Positions 14,502 to 23,151 of a stretch of 34,013 nt of DNA are shown here, in pieces. Positions within the stretch are counted from its first letter, which is position 1. Each line of letters opens with the position of its first letter. The stretch is taken from assembly GCA_944320255.1 (NCBI GenBank), contig CALUGU010000026.1, positions 1 to 34,013 of the forward strand, read 5' to 3'. The notes below the pieces were generated by a model. The model did no database searches. It had not been told where the DNA came from and saw only the letters and a program-made list of their open reading frames with translations. A program made the translations under genes and the position numbers. This stretch comes from an uncultured Prevotella sp. (GTDB lineage Bacteria > Bacteroidota > Bacteroidia > Bacteroidales > Bacteroidaceae).

Positions 14502-17500
14502 ATGCGCATAAGGAAAACCAAACATATAATATTCTTCGCGATTGTCGCCGTCGTGCTGATGGCGTCGGGTTGTTCTACGGAGAAAAACACGGCGCAGAGC
14601 CGTTGGTGGCACTCTTTCAACGCCCGGTACAACACTTACTACAATGGCTCGGTGGCATACATAGAAGGTTCGCTCGAAAAAGAGAAGAACAACAAGGACA
14701 ACTTCACCGAGATGATACCGCTCTACACCGTTGGCAACCGTGACAGCCGCAGCATCGGCGAGGCCAACTTCGACCGCGCCATCGAGAAATGCCAGAAGGC
14801 CATCAAGCTGCACAGCATCAAGCGGCGTCCGCAGTGGACAAAGAGCCGCAAGAAAACGGAGAAGGACATCGAGTGGCTTAACCGCAAGGAGTACAACCCC
14901 TTCTTGTGGAAGGCGTGGCTGCTGATGGGCCGCGCCCAGTTTATGAAAGGCTCGTTTGACGAAGCCGCGTCAACGTTCGCCTATATGAGCCGCCTTTACG
15001 CCACGCAGCCGGCCATCTACGGCAGGGCGAGGGCTTGGCTGGCGAAGTGTTACATCGAGCAAGACTGGATTTACGACGCCGAGGACGTCATCACGAAAAT
15101 GCGCCGCGACTCGCTGCACTGGCGCGCCCGCAAGGAGTGGGACTACACCTACGCCGACTATTACATCCACACTGGGCAGTACGCCGAGGCCATACCCTAC
15201 CTGCGGAAGGTTATCAAGCATGAGATGCGTCGCAAGCAGAAGGCGCGCGAGTGGTTCCTCATGGGCCAGCTTGAGGCCGCCCTCGGCAACGACGAAAAGG
15301 CCTACAAGGCCTATAAGCGAGTGTTGAGGCTCAGTCCTCCGTATGAACTTGCCTTCAACGCACGCATCGCAATGACCGAGGTTATGGCTGGAAAGAAGTC
15401 GGGCAAGATGATAAAGAAGCTGAAGCGGATGGCCCGGTCGGACAACAACAAGGAATATCTCGACCAGGTGTATTACGCCATCGGCAACATATACCTTAAC
15501 CAAAAAGACACGCTCAACGCCATTTCGGCATACGAACAAGGCAACCAGAAGTCAACGAGGAACGGCATAGAGAAAGGCGTGTTGCTGCTGAAGCTCGGCG
15601 ACCTGTACTGGGAACGCGAGGCCTACAGCGACGCCCGGCGTTGCTATGGCGAAGCTATCGGCCTGCTCGACAAGGAGCGTGAGGATTACGAACAGCTCTC
15701 CGAACGTTCCAAAGTGCTTGACGAGCTTGTGCCGTACACCGACGCCATCCACCTGCAAGACTCCCTGCAAGCCCTCGCCAAGATGCCCGAAGACGAGCGC
15801 AACGCCGCCATCGACCGTGTGATTGAGGCCTTGAAGAAGAAAGAGAAGGAAGAACGCGACGCCCAGGCGGAGGCCGAGGCGCAGCAGTATCTTATGGAGC
15901 AGGGCGGCGTGGGCAACACTGCCGTGCAGAATAACATAACCAACAACGCCATGAGCAAGGACGGCACGTGGTACTTCTACAACCCTACGGCCGTCAGCCA
16001 AGGCAAGGCTACGTTCCAGAAGCTGTGGGGACGGCGTGAGAACGTTGACGACTGGCAGCGCGTGAACAGGACTGTCGTGGCCTTGCCCGTGGACGAGGAA
16101 AACCTCACCGACGAGCAACGTGACTCCATCGCGGCGGTTGAGGCCGTGCAAGACTCCATCGAAAACGCTATGGACAGCGCCCACAACAACCCCCACATGC
16201 GTGAATATTACCTGAAACAGATACCTTTCACGCCGGAACAGGTGGCCGAGAGCAACAAGATAATTGAGGACGGACTGTTCCATGCGGGCGTAATCTTCAA
16301 GGACAAGCTCGACAATCTCGCGCTTAGCGAGAAGAGCCTGCGCCGCCTGACGGACAATTACAAGGACTACGAGAACCTCGACGACGCTTATTACCACCTA
16401 TTCTTATTATACTCTCGGCGCGGAGACAAGGCCTTGGCCGACACTTATCTCGGTCTGATGAAGAAAGATTATCCCGAAAGCGAATGGACAGTCTTGTTGT
16501 CAGACCCCAACTTCGCCGACAACGCACGCTTCGGGGTGCACATCGAGGACTCGCTCTATGCGGCGACGTATGACGCTTTCAAGGCCGACCGGTTTGACGA
16601 AGTGAAGGCCAACACGGAGCTTTCGGCCACGCGGTTCCCCCTCGGAGCCAACCGTGACAAGTTCATCTTCATCGGCGGTTTGAGCAAACTCAACAGCGGC
16701 GACAGCAACGGCTGTCTCGCCGATATGCAGGAAGTGGTGAGCAAATACCCGCAAAGCGACGTGGGCGAGATGGCCGGCATGATAATCAACGGCGTCAAGG
16801 CGGGCCGCCAGTTGTATGGCGGCAAGTTCGACATCGCCGACATTTGGGAGCGCAGGGCGGTCGTCTTGAACGACAGCGACTCGATAGCCGCGCGCAAGTT
16901 CGTGGCCGAACGCAACACCGACTTCTCGTTCCTGCTTGTTTATTCGCCCGACTCTTTGGATGAGAACAAGCTGCTTTTCGAGCTTGCCAGGTTTAATTTC
17001 ACCAACTTCATAGTCCGTAATTTCGATGTCGTAATTGAAGAAACCGACGGTCTCCACCGTATGCGCGTCAGCGGTTTTATGAGCTATGACGAAGCGTTGC
17101 AGTACGCCCGCCAGCTCCATTCCAGCCGTAACATAAGCGCGTTGGCGCGCAAGGCGCGAGCGATTGTCATCAGCGACGCCAACCTCGAACTGCTTGGCAC
17201 GCAGTACAGTTACAATGATTACGACAAGTTCTACGAACAACATTTCGTGCCTTTGCGCGTAAGTACGGTGCGCCTGCTCACCGAACCTGCCGAGATAGAG
17301 TACGTCCGGCCCGAAGGCGAGACTGAAGGCGGAGGCGACGGATTGTACAATGGCGGAGTGGTGGAGGACGGACTGTTCATCGAAGACGACCGTCAGACAA
17401 CGCCGCAGGAGACCGGCACGCTCGTGATGCCTGACGAACCGCAGGGCGCGCAACCGTCAGGCGAGCAGCAGGGAGGCACGATGATTGTGCCCGACGAGCC

Positions 17501-17954
17501 TGCAAGCGGCACGCCGCAGACCGACGGCGGCACGCTGGTAGTGCCCGACGTGCAGGAGGAAACTCCTGCGCCCGAACCGCAAGACGACGGCGACACGTTC
17601 GTGATTCCGACCGAACCGGAAGAAACCCGGCAACCAGCGGAAACGCCTGACACACAGGGAGTAACGACGATACCGGCCGAACCGCAGCCGGCACCGCAAC
17701 CTGACGCCACGCAAAAGACGGCAAACGACGAGGCGAAAGACGGCAAATCGCAGCCTGAAATGCCGCAAAACGCAGGGCAAAATGCCGTCTCCGGCAAAAC
17801 GGACGACGACGCCCCGCAGGAAGACGAGTTCATAATAGAGTTCAGCGGCGACGTAGGCGGCGCGCAGGACGACGCTGGCGGCAATGCTGGGGAAGACCGC
17901 CGCCAAGACAGTTACGACCTTGAGGACGAGTATTACGACCTCGACGGATTTTAA
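14502..17954 (+). CDS. porW: TPR-repeat lipoprotein, PorW/SprE-like (type IX secretion)
   Basis: An 1150-residue lipoprotein. The signal peptide ends MASGC with the lipid cysteine at residue 24. The next stretch, SRWWHSFNARYNTYYNGSVA, is the conserved entry of the PorW/SprE family. TPR-type helices fill about 100-410 (for example PFLWKAWLLMGRAQFMKGSF and REWFLMGQLEAALGNDEKAY) and again about 590-780. PorW/SprE is an outer-membrane-associated lipoprotein needed for type IX secretion. The last 190 residues are Pro/Glu/Asp/Gln-rich and contain about five degenerate copies of a GTLVVPDEP-like unit, ending in an acidic DLEDEYYDLDGF; this part is longer than I expect for the family. The downstream neighbour is porX. 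A general TPR lipoprotein remains the alternative. Confidence 0.7.
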   Translation: MRIRKTKHIIFFAIVAVVLMASGCSTEKNTAQSRWWHSFNARYNTYYNGSVAYIEGSLEKEKNNKDNFTEMIPLYTVGNRDSRSIGEANFDRAIEKCQKAIKLHSIKRRPQWTKSRKKTEKDIEWLNRKEYNPFLWKAWLLMGRAQFMKGSFDEAASTFAYMSRLYATQPAIYGRARAWLAKCYIEQDWIYDAEDVITKMRRDSLHWRARKEWDYTYADYYIHTGQYAEAIPYLRKVIKHEMRRKQKAREWFLMGQLEAALGNDEKAYKAYKRVLRLSPPYELAFNARIAMTEVMAGKKSGKMIKKLKRMARSDNNKEYLDQVYYAIGNIYLNQKDTLNAISAYEQGNQKSTRNGIEKGVLLLKLGDLYWEREAYSDARRCYGEAIGLLDKEREDYEQLSERSKVLDELVPYTDAIHLQDSLQALAKMPEDERNAAIDRVIEALKKKEKEERDAQAEAEAQQYLMEQGGVGNTAVQNNITNNAMSKDGTWYFYNPTAVSQGKATFQKLWGRRENVDDWQRVNRTVVALPVDEENLTDEQRDSIAAVEAVQDSIENAMDSAHNNPHMREYYLKQIPFTPEQVAESNKIIEDGLFHAGVIFKDKLDNLALSEKSLRRLTDNYKDYENLDDAYYHLFLLYSRRGDKALADTYLGLMKKDYPESEWTVLLSDPNFADNARFGVHIEDSLYAATYDAFKADRFDEVKANTELSATRFPLGANRDKFIFIGGLSKLNSGDSNGCLADMQEVVSKYPQSDVGEMAGMIINGVKAGRQLYGGKFDIADIWERRAVVLNDSDSIAARKFVAERNTDFSFLLVYSPDSLDENKLLFELARFNFTNFIVRNFDVVIEETDGLHRMRVSGFMSYDEALQYARQLHSSRNISALARKARAIVISDANLELLGTQYSYNDYDKFYEQHFVPLRVSTVRLLTEPAEIEYVRPEGETEGGGDGLYNGGVVEDGLFIEDDRQTTPQETGTLVMPDEPQGAQPSGEQQGGTMIVPDEPASGTPQTDGGTLVVPDVQEETPAPEPQDDGDTFVIPTEPEETRQPAETPDTQGVTTIPAEPQPAPQPDATQKTANDEAKDGKSQPEMPQNAGQNAVSGKTDDDAPQEDEFIIEFSGDVGGAQDDAGGNAGEDRRQDSYDLEDEYYDLDGF

Positions 17955-17958
17955 TTCG

Positions 17959-18058
17959 GTGACAAGCAGACGAGCAACGAGTGACAAGCAAACGAGCAAC
18001 GAGTGACAAGCTGGTAAGTGGCAAGGCAAAGCAACTTGTTTGCTCGTCTGCTTGTCAC
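17959..18058. repeat. Inverted repeat of gtgacaag / gagcaac words (porW-porX gap)
   Basis: Arms 17959-17977 (gtgacaagcagacgagcaa) and 18040-18058 are perfect complements. Between them the same words recur in tandem (cgagtgacaagcaaacgagc). No coding capacity. It could act as an attenuating stem between porW and porX. Confidence 0.75.
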
Positions 18059-18079
18059 TCGTCAACTAAATAATCAACA

Positions 18080-19714
18080 ATGAGCAACGGATTACTTTTA
18101 TGGGCCGACGACGAGATAGAACTGCTCCGCGCCCACATCCTTTTCCTTGAGAAAAAAGGGTACGACGTTGTTACCGTTACCAACGGCACCGACGCCGTAG
18201 ATCAGTGCAGGCAAAAGACTTTCGACCTGGTACTGCTCGATGAGATGATGCCCGGCCTCAGCGGACTTGAGACCTTGCAGAAAATCAAGGAGCTGTCGCC
18301 CGCCACGCCGGTGGTTATGGTCACTAAGAGCGAGGAGGAAAACATCATGGACCAGGCGATAGGCTCGAAGATTGCAGACTACCTTATCAAGCCCGTAAAC
18401 CCCAACCAGATACTCCTTTCGCTTAAAAAGAACATCCACCAGAAGGAAATCGTCACCGAGGTAACGCAGAGCGGATACCAGCAGAGCTTCCAAGACATCG
18501 CCCTGCAAATCAGCGAATGCAAGACCTGCCGCGACTGGATGGACGTTTACCGCCGCCTTGTGCACTGGGAGCTTGAGCTTAGCGGCACTGACAGCGGTAT
18601 GACCGAGATGCTCAAGATGCAGAAAGAGGAGGCCGACAACGGCTTCGCAAAGTACGTGAAAGCCCACTATATGGAGTGGATGGAGGACATTGCAGGAGGC
18701 TTCACGACAGCCGGCCAGGCTGCGCCGAAGTTCCGCCAGCCGCACGCCGGCCAGCGTGGCGCGCAGCCAAGGGCCGAGGAACGCCCCCTGATGAGCGTTG
18801 ACATATTCAAGAAGAAGATATTTCCGCTGCTCGACGCGGGCGAAAAAGTCTTCCTCATTGTCATCGACAACTTCCGCTTAGACCAGTGGCGCGTCCTGTC
18901 GCAGGAAATCGGCGATATGTTCGACATCGACGAGCAGACCTACATAAGCATACTGCCCACGGCCACGCAATACGCCCGCAACGCCATCTTCAGCGGCCTG
19001 ATGCCGGTCAAGATAGCCGAGATGTTCCCCGAACTCTGGGTTGACGAGGACGAGGAAGAGGGCAAGAACCTCAACGAGGGGCCGCTGATAAAGACCCAGC
19101 TGGAGCGTTTCCGCCGCCGCGACGCCTTCTCTTACCACAAGGTTAACGACTCCACGGGCGCGGACAAGTTCCTGCAAAAGTTCAACACGCTGAAGAACAA
19201 CCAGCTCAACGTGCTCGTTATCAACTTCATAGACATGCTCAGCCACGCCCGCACGGAGTCGAAGATGGTGCGCGAGCTGGCCAACAACGAGGCCGCTTAC
19301 CGCAGCATAACGCTCAGTTGGTTCCGTCATTCGGTGCTGGCAGACCTTTTCCGCATGCTCGCCCAGAGCGATTTCACCGTCGTAATCACCACCGACCACG
19401 GCAGCATACGCGCCTCGAAGCCGGTCAAGATAATAGGAGACCGCAACACGAACACCAACCTCCGCTACAAGCTCGGCAAGAACCTGAACTACAACCCCAA
19501 GGAAGTGTTCGTGATAAAAGAGCCTCACAAGGCCATGCTGCCCGCCCCGAACCTCAGCACCTCGTATGTGTTCGCCACGGGCGACGCCTTTTTCGCCTAT
19601 CCCAACAACTACAATTATTACGTCTCTTACTACAAAGACACCTTCCAGCACGGCGGCATCTCGATGGAGGAAATGATTGTCCCGCTCGTCACGATGAAGG
19701 TGAGGAGAAGATAA
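18080..19714 (+). CDS. porX: PorX: response regulator fused to PglZ phosphatase domain
   Basis: A 544-residue cytoplasmic regulator of type IX secretion. Residues 1-125 are a receiver domain with acidic pair D10-D11, phosphoacceptor D54 in LVLLDEMMPG, T82 and K104. A helical linker leads to a C-terminal PglZ domain of the alkaline-phosphatase superfamily with likely metal or catalytic positions D263 (VIDNFRLDQW), T294/T296 (PTATQ) and D439-H440 (TTDHGS). In Porphyromonas, PorX works with the sensor PorY and sigma factor SigP, and the PglZ domain of PorX has been shown to hydrolyse nucleotide phosphodiesters. All key residues are present. Neighbours are the PorW-like gene upstream and tsaE downstream, each separated by a gtgacaag-word inverted repeat. 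Confidence 0.92.
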   Translation: MSNGLLLWADDEIELLRAHILFLEKKGYDVVTVTNGTDAVDQCRQKTFDLVLLDEMMPGLSGLETLQKIKELSPATPVVMVTKSEEENIMDQAIGSKIADYLIKPVNPNQILLSLKKNIHQKEIVTEVTQSGYQQSFQDIALQISECKTCRDWMDVYRRLVHWELELSGTDSGMTEMLKMQKEEADNGFAKYVKAHYMEWMEDIAGGFTTAGQAAPKFRQPHAGQRGAQPRAEERPLMSVDIFKKKIFPLLDAGEKVFLIVIDNFRLDQWRVLSQEIGDMFDIDEQTYISILPTATQYARNAIFSGLMPVKIAEMFPELWVDEDEEEGKNLNEGPLIKTQLERFRRRDAFSYHKVNDSTGADKFLQKFNTLKNNQLNVLVINFIDMLSHARTESKMVRELANNEAAYRSITLSWFRHSVLADLFRMLAQSDFTVVITTDHGSIRASKPVKIIGDRNTNTNLRYKLGKNLNYNPKEVFVIKEPHKAMLPAPNLSTSYVFATGDAFFAYPNNYNYYVSYYKDTFQHGGISMEEMIVPLVTMKVRRR

Positions 19715-19724
19715 TTTAACAGCA

Positions 19725-19796
19725 GACAAGTGACGAGTGACAAGCAGACAAGTGACAAGGCAAACAGGCTTGTTTGCTTGTTGCTCGTCACTTGTC
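19725..19796. repeat. Inverted repeat of gtgacaag words (porX-tsaE gap)
   Basis: Arms 19725-19737 (gacaagtgacgag) and 19784-19796 pair perfectly, with an inner pair caaaca/tgtttg at 19761-19776. It uses the same words as the repeat at 17959-18058, so porX is bracketed by two related elements. Confidence 0.75.
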
Positions 19797-19813
19797 ACTA
19801 AAATAAACAGACA

Positions 19814-20227
19814 ATGGAAATCAAAATCAGCAATCTTGAGACCATCGGCGAGGCTGCGGCCCGGTTCGCCGACAACATGGGGCGCGCCCGCGTGTTCGCT
19901 TTTTACGGCAAGATGGGCGCCGGAAAGACCACGTTCATCAAGGCCGTGTGCCGCCATCTGGGCGTCGAAGACGTCATAACGTCGCCCACGTTCGCCATCG
20001 TCAACGAGTACACGTCGGCCACGACGGGCGACACCGTTTATCATTTCGACTTCTACCGCATAAAGAAGCTCGACGAAGTTTACGACATGGGCTATGAAGA
20101 ATACTTCTACGGCGGTGGAATTTGTTTCATCGAATGGCCCGAACTAATTGAGGGCCTCTTGCCCGACGACGCCGTGAAGGTGACAATCACCGAGGACGAA
20201 GACGGCACGCGCACCGTAAGTTTCTGA
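19814..20227 (+). CDS. tsaE: TsaE, ATPase of tRNA t6A synthesis
   Basis: A 137-residue P-loop protein that supports TsaB-TsaD in making N6-threonylcarbamoyladenosine at position 37 of ANN-decoding tRNAs. The Walker A motif is GKMGAGKTTFIK (about residues 32-43), followed by the family signatures TSPTFAIVNEY, YHFDFYRI and CFIEWPE. Length is typical. It follows porX on the same strand, 99 nt downstream across a repeat. A strong hairpin with a T-run about 240 nt further on may end the transcript. Confidence 0.92.
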   Translation: MEIKISNLETIGEAAARFADNMGRARVFAFYGKMGAGKTTFIKAVCRHLGVEDVITSPTFAIVNEYTSATTGDTVYHFDFYRIKKLDEVYDMGYEEYFYGGGICFIEWPELIEGLLPDDAVKVTITEDEDGTRTVSF

Positions 20228-20251
20228 CAATTCGTCAGCAGAAAGGGTGTG

Positions 20252-20405
20252 TCAAAAAAGGGAGTTAACAGGAGTTAGACGCTTCGCGTCGGAGTTATCC
20301 GGAGTTAACGGACAAATGCCAAGTTGTTGTAACACAAGCTATTGTCCGTTAATTCCGGCGGATGAAACGAGCCGGACTATTCTTAACTACTGATAACTCC
20401 GTAAT
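20252..20405. repeat. Inverted repeat of ggagttaac words
   Basis: The word ggagtta(ac) occurs repeatedly at 20260-20311 and in reverse form at 20345-20400. The best paired part is ggagttaacggacaa (about 20297-20311) with ttgtccgttaattcc (about 20342-20356), one mismatch. A small hairpin acgcttcgcgt lies near 20279. It has the same design as the gtgaaaa, aattaag and gtgacaag repeats. Confidence 0.65.
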
Positions 20406-20465
20406 TTTGGCACCCCCGTTTGTTTTTGCTTATGGCGTGGCGCGTGGCTGCCTGCTTTCCGTTTT

Positions 20466-20519
20466 GCCGTAAATCACACTGCAAGAAGCCGTCTCTTGCA
20501 GTGTGATTTACGGCTTTTT
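20466..20519 (+). terminator. Perfect 21-bp hairpin with T-run
   Basis: Arms 20466-20486 (gccgtaaatcacactgcaag plus a) and 20494-20514 are perfect complements with a 7-nt loop, followed by TTTTT. It may serve tsaE or simply be a dispersed hairpin; the remaining gap to 20715 shows nothing else. Confidence 0.6.
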
Positions 20520-20715
20520 GCAATGCGAAAAGCCGTCTCTTGTAAAGCCCTTTGCGTCAGGGAGTTATGCGCCTGACGATGCGCCGCCCGTTTGGCCGTG
20601 CCGTTTAAGGCAGTTTTTTGCGCAAAAGCGTACAAAGTTTATATGTTTTTAAGCCTTCGCGATGCACTATTTCAGCCTTTTCCGGGTTTTATAATAAAAG
20701 GTAGTTTTAGAAACA

Positions 20716-21279
20716 ATGCTTATGAAAAAGATAATCTTGATATTCTTGGCGGCGTTCATCGCCACCGTCGGGGCAGCCGCCCAGGACGACGGCGGACGCA
20801 AGCTGACGAAGAAAGAGCGCAAGGCTCTTGAGGCGCGCATGGACAGCCTGGCCAACGCCAAGGCCGTGAAGGCCATCGACGACACGGCTTTCGTGCTTGA
20901 GGCCGACCAAGTGATGTTCAAGCGCGGGTATCTGGCCCACGTCGATTCTAACACCAACTTCCTGGCCTTCAACGGCGGCGAGGCCGTCGTCCAAGTGGCT
21001 TTCAACGTGCCGTGGCCGGGCTTCAACGGCCTCGGAGGCATCTCCGTGGAGGGCAATGTGTCAAAATACAAGAAGACGACCGACAAGCGCGGCAACACGT
21101 ACATCGAGGCCAACGTCAGCGGCACGGTGCTTTCGGCCCGGCTGTTCATCACGCTTTACGGCGACAGCAACAAGGCCACGGTTGACATACAGCAAAACTT
21201 CTATTCGGGGCGGATAACCCTCAACGGCGTGATAGTGCCCGCCGGGGAGAGCGACGTGTTCCAAGGCGTCACGATATGA
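20716..21279 (+). CDS. DUF4251 domain protein, exported
   Basis: A 187-residue protein with a signal peptide (MLMKKIILIFLAAFIATVGAAAQ; a second ATG at 20722 gives MKKIIL and is equally good). After a charged helix rich in Lys and Ala (KLTKKERKALEARM) comes the DUF4251 region, beta-rich, with FVLEADQVMFKRGY, DSNTNFLAFNGGEAVVQVAF and YSGRITLNGVIVP. DUF4251 proteins are common in Bacteroidetes and have no assigned function; they are probably periplasmic. It stands alone, convergent with the DinF-like exporter gene. Confidence 0.87.
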   Translation: MLMKKIILIFLAAFIATVGAAAQDDGGRKLTKKERKALEARMDSLANAKAVKAIDDTAFVLEADQVMFKRGYLAHVDSNTNFLAFNGGEAVVQVAFNVPWPGFNGLGGISVEGNVSKYKKTTDKRGNTYIEANVSGTVLSARLFITLYGDSNKATVDIQQNFYSGRITLNGVIVPAGESDVFQGVTI

Positions 21280-21410
21280 CGCGCCGGCGGCTTTGCCGGT
21301 TGATGCCGCGAAAGTGCCCGGAGGTATTGTCTTGATTGTAGTCCGCCGCCTTGTCGCGTCTGCGTTTGGTGCCTGTCAGAGTCTGGGTTGCGCCGTCGCG
21401 TTACGTCGTT

Positions 21411-22721
21411 TCACGCTTCCGCCGCCGTCAGCCGTGCTTTCCTGAAGATGAAAGTCTGCGCCAGTCCGCGCACGGCCATATAGGCTATGAAGGCCGCCCA
21501 CAGCCCATGGTTGGCCAAGCTGCCGCGAAGGACGTAATAAAGCGTGAAGAACGTCACGGCGGCGAGGAACATCGAGACGAGCATTCCGCGCGTCATCGTG
21601 CAGCCGATGAACACGCCGTCCCACACGAAAGCGGCCATGCCGGCCAGCGGAATGGCTAAAGCCCAGTAATAATAGGTGTGCGACGCCGCCACGACCGACG
21701 GCTCGTCGGTTAGCAGCGACAGGAAAGTGTCGCCGCCGAGGCCGTAAACGAGGGTGAAGCCTGCGGCCATCAGCAGTCCCCAGAGGAACAAGTGGCCAAC
21801 GGTGGAACGCAGTGCGGCATTGTTGCGCGCGCCGTAATACTTGCCGGAAAGGGCTTCGCCGGCGTAGGCGAAGCCGTCCATTACGTAAGAGAAGAGCAGG
21901 TAAAACTGCATCAGCAGCGTGTTGACGGCCAGCACCACTTCGCCCTGCCACGAGCCTGCCGACGTGAAGAACAGCATGACGGACACCATGCAGAGCGTGC
22001 GGAAGAATATGTCGCGGTTGACGTTGAAGAAGTGGCGCATGGCCTCGCGCCGCCACACGCCCTGCCAAGTGAAGTGGCGGCGCAGCCGTCCGTAGCCCTT
22101 GGCGCACATCGCCAAGGCCATAAGGAAACCAGCGTATTGCGCTGTCAGCGTGCCGAAAGCCACTCCTTCCACCTTCATCCCGAACCCGAAGACGAGCAGC
22201 GTGCTCGCCGCGATGTTCACGACGTTCTGCACTATGGCCACGGCCATCGGCGCGCGGGAGTTCTGCATGCCGATGAACCAGCCCGAAAGGCTGAACAGTC
22301 CCAGCATGGCGGGCGCGCCGTAAATGAGTATGTTGAAGTAAGTCGAGGCCAGCGCGCCCACTTCCGCCGTGGGCCGCATTATCGAGAGCGAGGCCAGGCG
22401 CAGCGGTTCTTGCAGGGCGATGAGTGCCGCCGCCACGGCGAAGGCTATGCCCACGGAGCGCGCCAACAGGCGGGTTGTCTCGGCAAGGTCGCGCCGTCCG
22501 AGGGCCTGCGACGTCATCCCGCTCGTCCCCATACGCAGGAAGCCGAATATCCAGTAAATCACATTAAACGTCATTCCGCCCACGGCGATGGCCCCGATGT
22601 ATGCAGCCGTGCCGAGATGGCCCACTATGGCCACATCTACCAGCCCCAAGAGCGGCACCGTGATGTTGCTCACAATCGAGGGCAGGGCTATCTTCAATAT
22701 CTGTTTGTTACGCTTGTCCAT
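21411..22721 (-). CDS. MATE family efflux transporter, DinF-like
   Basis: A 436-residue inner-membrane antiporter with twelve predicted membrane segments. The opening KIALPSIVSNITVPLLGLVD, VAIVGHLGTAAYIGAIAVGG and GTSGMTSQALGRRD fit the DinF branch of MATE transporters. Its likely job is Na+- or H+-driven export of organic compounds. It has its own -7 box 13 nt before the ATG and is divergent from the receptor gene at 23152. Substrate cannot be inferred. Confidence 0.9.
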   Translation of the reverse strand: MDKRNKQILKIALPSIVSNITVPLLGLVDVAIVGHLGTAAYIGAIAVGGMTFNVIYWIFGFLRMGTSGMTSQALGRRDLAETTRLLARSVGIAFAVAAALIALQEPLRLASLSIMRPTAEVGALASTYFNILIYGAPAMLGLFSLSGWFIGMQNSRAPMAVAIVQNVVNIAASTLLVFGFGMKVEGVAFGTLTAQYAGFLMALAMCAKGYGRLRRHFTWQGVWRREAMRHFFNVNRDIFFRTLCMVSVMLFFTSAGSWQGEVVLAVNTLLMQFYLLFSYVMDGFAYAGEALSGKYYGARNNAALRSTVGHLFLWGLLMAAGFTLVYGLGGDTFLSLLTDEPSVVAASHTYYYWALAIPLAGMAAFVWDGVFIGCTMTRGMLVSMFLAAVTFFTLYYVLRGSLANHGLWAAFIAYMAVRGLAQTFIFRKARLTAAEA

Positions 22722-22734
22722 TGCTTTCGGGGCG

Positions 22735-22742
22735 CAAAGTTA
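22735..22742 (-). promoter_or_regulatory. -7 box TAACTTTG of the DinF-like gene
   Basis: Minus-strand TAACTTTG ends 13 nt before the ATG at 22721; no -33 TTTG at the right spacing. The adjacent 22755-22795 holds tandem ggtaaaaa words. Confidence 0.6.
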
Positions 22743-22844
22743 CGGATTATTTCTTAAAGGTAAAAAGGTAAAAAAGTAAAAAGGTGAAAATGGCTTGCGG
22801 CGTGCCGTTTTCTAAAAGACGGCCTTTCGCATTGCAAAAAGCCG

Positions 22845-22901
22845 CAAACGGGAACGTAAAAGGGCGTCTTTTATCGTGTAAAAGACGCCCTTTTATAAGG
22901 C
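22845..22901. repeat. 57-bp hairpin repeat, copy 1
   Basis: It runs from caaacgggaacg to ttataaggc with a perfect 17-bp stem, 22857-22873 and 22879-22895, loop tcgtg. It is identical to the copy at 25749-25805 except for one loop base. Here it lies between divergent genes, so it is not simply a terminator. The rest of the gap 22722-23151 shows no gene. Confidence 0.85.
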
Positions 22902-23151
22902 AGAAAGTAATGGCAGACGTAACCGTTTGACAGTCAGCTTGTTATGTAATGTTTCCTGCCGTGGTGTCTTCGCGGCGTTGTCATACGTCGCCGATGGGCT
23001 TTCCAATGTGTAAATAACGTTAAATAACGCACGTTTTTGTCACTTTTCGGTGTGGTAAAACGTATATATTATAAGAGCAAAGACATCTTTTCAGATAAAA
23101 TCAAACCATGCCCCGGCCTGCGTAAGGTGTTGGGGCGAAACATAAACATCC

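Noticed and set aside
17959-19796. CRISPR array
   Set aside because: The repeated words are short, unevenly spaced and mirrored, with no regular spacers and no cas genes.
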